From assembly GCA_001839685.1 (NCBI GenBank), contig MLAK01001226.1, forward strand, positions 3,726 to 43,467: DNA of 39,742 nt. The letters are read 5' to 3'. Made by a program: the position numbers and the translations under genes. A model generated the notes under the pieces. That model was given only the letters and a program-made list of their open reading frames with translations, made no database searches and was not told the DNA's origin. Below, one piece after another: positions 36,361 through 39,742 of this stretch. This stretch comes from Tritrichomonas foetus (taxonomy: Eukaryota; Parabasalia; Tritrichomonadida; Tritrichomonadidae). Positions within the stretch are counted from its first letter, which is position 1; the number at the start of each line of letters is the position of its first letter.

Positions 36361-36453
36361 ATTTATTATTCATTTCATTTATTTATTATTCATTTCATTT
36401 ATTTATTATTCATTTCATTTATTCATTATTCATTTCATTTATTCATTATTCAT
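36361..36453. repeat. 20-bp tandem repeat
   Basis: Four and a half copies of a 20-bp unit, ATTTATTATTCATTTCATTT, with the last copies changed to ATTCATTATT. It lies in the spacer after the stop of the 376-aa gene. Confidence 0.9.
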
Positions 36454-36549
36454 CTATAATTAAGAACATTAAAATAAAAAATCTGAGGTTTTCACTAATG
36501 ATTTATAAATAAATAAATAATGTGCTAAAGTAAAGTATATTTAAAAAAA

Positions 36550-37512
36550 TCATTCATATTGTGATGCATCATCCGGGAGGATAGAGTTGACAATTTGCTT
36601 TTGCTCCTCTGACAGTTCATGTTCTGGGTATATGATATTGAAGTGCACTTTCAAGTCGCCCCTCGTTTTTGGTGAACCCAAGAACGGAAATCCTTTTCCT
36701 TTTACAACCACATTTTCACCTTGTTCAAGTGAAATTGTCACTTTCTCACCATCAACATTTTTGATGTCGATTGTTCCACCTCTAATTTTAGTGGAGAGTG
36801 GCAGAGTGATGTTTACAGATACATCATTTCCATTGCGAGTGAAACGACCGCTTCCCTTTCTTTCCATTGCAACAAAAATAATATCATGTGGAGCTCTATT
36901 CACATCTGGCTCGAAGACGCCTTCATGGAGAACACGATAGAAATTTGGAGCACCAGGTGGTATGGTCACATCAATTACGTTGTTTCTTGCATCGTTTTCA
37001 ACTTCGAAGCACTCTGAGCACATATCAGTGCCATCTTCACAAACACACTTTTTCAGAGTGTTCAAAGAAATTTTACGAGTGGCACCTTTGAAAAATTCAA
37101 CAAGAGAAAATTCTACTGGAAAAACGAGATGGCCCCCATATGTTTTGTAAATTTCTGGAATACCGCCGTACATGTTGTTCATCATAATGAGGTGTTCGTC
37201 GCCTTGAAATCCAATAATGGTGAAGTCAGAAACATTGATGAATTCATATTTGGCATTATCGTAAAGTTGCTTTGTTGAAGGATTGCTTAAGATACTGTAG
37301 GCGAATTCGATTTCTTCCCAATTACGAATTGTTCTTTCACTTGGATTTGTCGCTTTTATGCGTTGGGAAACGTATCTGTTATAAACTTTTTGAATTTCGC
37401 TTTTTGAAAATCCTTGCTTTAATCCAAGGACTTGATATGGGTCCAAGGATTCAAACCGTGATATATTGTATGTTTGTAAAAAGGAGAGGAAAGTAAAAAG
37501 AGAAAGAAACAT
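36550..37512 (-). CDS. ER-type DnaJ (DNAJB11/ERdj3-like) without HPD
   Basis: A 320-aa protein. Residues 1-16 (MFLSLFTFLSFLQTYN) form a signal peptide. The J-like domain spans 24-86 with DPYQVLGLKQGFSKSEIQKV and AYSILSNPSTKQLYD, but where the essential HPD should stand (before NP) it reads IKA at about 52-54. The substrate-binding C-terminal domain is clear: FPVEFSLVEFFKGATRKI, a short Cys stretch CVCEDGTDMCSEC (two CxC/CxxC pairs), DVTIPPGAPNFYRVLHEG, VNITLPLSTKIRGGTIDI and GKGFPFLGSPKTRGDL. The arrangement fits DNAJB11. DnaJ normally needs HPD to trigger the ATPase of BiP/Hsp70; without it the protein may hold clients but not stimulate BiP. The spacer to the plus-strand neighbour is 243 bases. 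Confidence 0.9.
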   Translation of the reverse strand: MFLSLFTFLSFLQTYNISRFESLDPYQVLGLKQGFSKSEIQKVYNRYVSQRIKATNPSERTIRNWEEIEFAYSILSNPSTKQLYDNAKYEFINVSDFTIIGFQGDEHLIMMNNMYGGIPEIYKTYGGHLVFPVEFSLVEFFKGATRKISLNTLKKCVCEDGTDMCSECFEVENDARNNVIDVTIPPGAPNFYRVLHEGVFEPDVNRAPHDIIFVAMERKGSGRFTRNGNDVSVNITLPLSTKIRGGTIDIKNVDGEKVTISLEQGENVVVKGKGFPFLGSPKTRGDLKVHFNIIYPEHELSEEQKQIVNSILPDDASQYE

Positions 37513-37755
37513 ATATTTGGCGGCGACCGTTTAATCAATTGAATAGAGATGAAATCAAAGGATGTTAAGGTGAAATTCAAATTCAAACGATGTCTTTTGA
37601 AATATCATATCATATTTCATGATGAAACTTTTTCATATTATAAATGTCCATTTCATCAACCAATTATCATTTGAAATGTCATTAATTTAATAGTGAGTGA
37701 AAAATTGATTTCTCTATCAATTTATTTGTGTATTAAATCGGTCGACCACTTATCA

Positions 37756-38250
37756 ATGACTGATCAAGGCGATGATCGTTTGAAATCAATGCTTCCATTC
37801 CTTTTCCCAGGAGCCAAACCAGAAGAAGTTGAGGATGTTGAACCGCCATTTCACCCAGATCTTGAGGATTTTGCCTTCTTCGAAATCTATGCTTTAATTT
37901 TCGAAAAAATGCTTCCAGGTGAAAAAGTCGTTGATGCCATGAAGCGAATTGACAAAAGTGAAGAACCAATTGACGATATGGCCAAATGGGTCTCTGAATT
38001 ATTTGTTCGTGGCGAAATCGATATCGTTTCTACCGATTGGATTATGACCGGAATCAAGGCCGGTAAAGTTGGCCAGCTCCAAGAAATCAGGTGGGACCTT
38101 CAAGAAAACGGAGTTGTTACAACCGGAAATTCGTATGAGAAATTAGCTCCACGCCAGCGCGTTCTGGCAGCAGAAGATGCAATGGTCAGGCCAGAAGGAA
38201 CAGAAGCATGGATCCCTGTCGATAAAATTAAATTCGAATTTCTTGTCTAA
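37756..38250 (+). CDS. small acidic protein, possible GYF-like C-terminus
   Basis: 164 aa from the ATG of MTDQGDDRL; the longer frame starts from a GTG. The N-terminal 40 residues are acidic and P-rich (PFLFPGAKPEEVEDVEPPFH). Then comes a helical part (FFEIYALIFEKMLPGEKV). The last 60 residues include EIRWDLQENGVVTTGNS and TEAWIPVDKIKFEFLV, which ends like a GYF domain (as in CD2BP2/Lin1), but the hallmark GPF...W...GYF is not clear. If correct it would be a spliceosomal U5-associated protein, but I rate that as a guess. The stop TAA is followed by AA, forming TAAA. Coding is well supported by higher G+C and codon mix. Confidence 0.8.
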   Translation: MTDQGDDRLKSMLPFLFPGAKPEEVEDVEPPFHPDLEDFAFFEIYALIFEKMLPGEKVVDAMKRIDKSEEPIDDMAKWVSELFVRGEIDIVSTDWIMTGIKAGKVGQLQEIRWDLQENGVVTTGNSYEKLAPRQRVLAAEDAMVRPEGTEAWIPVDKIKFEFLV

Positions 38251-38303
38251 AATCACTTCTCACAAATAATGCTTCTCTTATTTAATAATGATTAAATCGT
38301 TAT

Positions 38304-38475
38304 TTTATGATGCATTTTATGATTCGTTTTATGATGCATTTTATGATTCGCTTTATGATTCGTTTTATGATTCGTTTTATGATTCGCTTTATGATTCGTT
38401 TTATGATGCATTTTATGATTCATTGTATGATTCGTTTTATGATTCGCTTTATGATTCATCTTGAAATTCGTTTTA
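38304..38475. repeat. 12-bp tandem repeat
   Basis: About 13-14 copies of TTTTATGATTCG with variants in the last bases (ATGCA, CGC, CATTG). The unit is a multiple of three, so one frame reads as repeated Met-Ile-Arg-Phe; this frame is a by-product of the repeat and not a gene. Confidence 0.92.
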
Positions 38476-39024
38476 AGATTTATTTTTGTATCATACTGAT
38501 ATGATAAAGATGAGGCTTATGACTTAAAAATTTGGTTATAATGAGTGATAATTCAAAACAATTTTCTCAATCTAGTATATAACTGGAATTCATATGATTT
38601 ATTTGGTGATTTGTGCATGGATTATTTTTGAGATTAGTTTTTGAGTAGATGTATACAAACTAACTAGATCTAGATGTAGAAGACTATTGAGAGATCTAAA
38701 TGAATAATTGTTGATATTATTGTCATCTAAAAATTATTTAATTGTAATCCTATTAATAATATATAAATATTATAATTTAAAAATCAAGATACAGAGAAAA
38801 CCAAATCCAAAAAAAAATTGTGAGAAAAAAATAAACCCCACAGAAATTTCTGAGAATTATTGAGATAAAAAGTGATTTTATAGCATTAATATCTTGATTA
38901 TTTCTTATCATAAATCGTGCTTTTTATTATCATATGACCCTCCATCGAAAATTATAATGTTTTCCAAAATACAAAAATGAAGTATAAAAAAAATATTAAT
39001 AATTTTGATATAAATAAAAAAAAT
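38476..39024. other. spacer, no gene seen
   Basis: About 550 AT-rich bases between the 12-bp repeat and the gene remnant on the minus strand. No open frame of note. Confidence 0.6.
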
Positions 39025-39640
39025 TTAGGCATCAATGAGAAGATTACGAATGTTTTGCCATCTAAATGGCGAGTCATCAGAAAATTCACTTGGCATCGAG
39101 TCTGGAAAAAAACATATTGGATTCCATTTTTCTTGATTTGGTCTTTCAATCGTTGTATCTGTATCCCTGCTTGAGAATGTGCTGTTGAGGACTGCCAGTC
39201 TATTTTCTTCATATACTAAAATTTTATGACAGAAAAGATTTCAATACATTCATATTTGTCAAATGGAAATTGAATTAATTCAACATCACTGAGTTAAAAC
39301 TATCAAAATTTTCGCGATTTTTAATTAAAAATCGATAGAAGAAGTGTAAATAGAATTATGGGAAGCAGTATTATAATCTTTGTGATTCTTGGAAAAAAAG
39401 CTTCTCACAATTTTTTTTTAGGCTTTCTCCAAAATCGCTCTTTTTTCGGTTTAATTGTTGCAAAATTTCAAAACTATGAATAAATATGGCTCATAACTAT
39501 AAAAAATAGATTTAACAATTGACTGAAAGCTGTTCACCCGAAAACTGAAACAATAGCTTCTTCAGAATCATTTTCGAAATATTTTTGAATTCGGCCATTT
39601 GCGAAGTTTGCGATAAGGGAAATTTTCGTCATTCTTTTAG
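39025..39640 (-). pseudogene. frameshifted gene remnant, possibly RRN3/TIF-IA-like
   Basis: The minus strand reads as protein only in pieces. From right to left: QIAKRMTKISLIANFANGRI with KYFENDSEEAIVSVF (about 39541-39640); then VNSFQSIVKSIFYSYEPYL (about 39481-39535); later FLIKNRENFDSF; then SDVELIQFPFDKYECIE (about 39222-39293); then, in another frame, LVYEENRLAVLNSTFSS and KWNPICFFPDSMPSEF to the stop at 39025. The FPFD block followed by a Y-E-E stretch and the NSFQSIVKSIFYSY block recall the C-terminal region of RRN3/TIF-IA, the RNA polymerase I factor (FPFDPY..). Four or so frame changes mean that it is either a pseudogene or an unpolished assembly end. The right side of the window may hold more of it. 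Confidence 0.5.
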
Positions 39641-39742
39641 CTATTTGGGTTTTGATTTTTGACTGATGGTATTAAGTAATACTGATGATAAGGATCATTT
39701 TAGTGATTTCGTACGTTAAGACTATTTGGTTTGTATACATCT

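Noticed and set aside
38307..38504. 65-codon Met-Ile-Arg-Phe repeat frame
   Set aside because: Generated by the 12-bp tandem repeat; no start context, no other protein features.
38952..39212. 86-codon minus-strand frame (MKKIDWQSSTAHSQ)
   Set aside because: It overlaps the RRN3-like remnant in another frame, and its C-terminal half is an AT-driven F/L/I run; the remnant frame is more protein-like.
1..39742. tRNA, rRNA, CRISPR or transposase genes
   Set aside because: No cloverleaf-like G+C-rich stretch with TTCGA loop in a spacer, no spaced repeats with unique spacers and no transposase motifs were found by eye.

Overview
This is a eukaryotic nuclear window, AT-rich and gene-dense. Almost every gene is a single uninterrupted ATG-to-stop reading frame in the standard code, and I recognise no spliceosomal intron. 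Intergenic spacers are short (about 0.1 to 1 kb), and several stop codons run into TAAA, which recalls trichomonad 3' ends. The content also points to a parabasalid flagellate: a TKL-type kinase with a long helical tail, a divergent importin-alpha-like armadillo protein, many coiled-coil proteins and a MATE carrier. I judge a Tritrichomonas foetus-like organism most likely. That is inference; species cannot be proved from this window.

Layout from left to right. A 30-bp tandem repeat (1-79) is followed by an unknown 266-aa gene and an eight-span membrane protein. Next come calnexin (2913-4514) and a large TKL kinase (4714-7083, minus). A frameshifted CAMK-like kinase pseudogene lies at 7797-8665. 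Two coiled-coil genes follow, then a CLYBL-like lyase (13900-14847) and a thioredoxin (15448-15795). An assembly gap (17139-17493) sits inside a 16-bp minisatellite. After it lie a possibly secreted coiled-coil protein, an IQCH-like IQ/ATP-grasp-like protein (20512-24006), a Rae1/Gle2 WD40 protein carrying an FG-like insert (24417-25805), an armadillo protein, a single-pass membrane protein and a MATE transporter. To the right of an 80-nt T tract are Nar1 (cytosolic Fe-S assembly), an ANKRD13-type protein, a Cys-rich unknown, an ER DnaJ without HPD, and a small acidic protein with a possible GYF-like end. A 12-bp repeat follows, and the window ends in a decayed gene whose FPFD motif recalls RRN3/TIF-IA.

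The genes do not form an operon or one pathway. They are ordinary dispersed eukaryotic genes in convergent and divergent pairs. Loose themes are ER folding and quality control (calnexin, DnaJ), Fe-S and redox biology (Nar1, thioredoxin), nuclear transport (Rae1, armadillo protein) and possibly flagellar biology (IQCH-like). I found no tRNA, rRNA, CRISPR array or intact transposable element. The most notable features are the FG-like insert in Rae1, the loss of HPD in the ER DnaJ, the CLYBL-like enzyme with a possible organelle presequence, and two multiply frameshifted gene relics.
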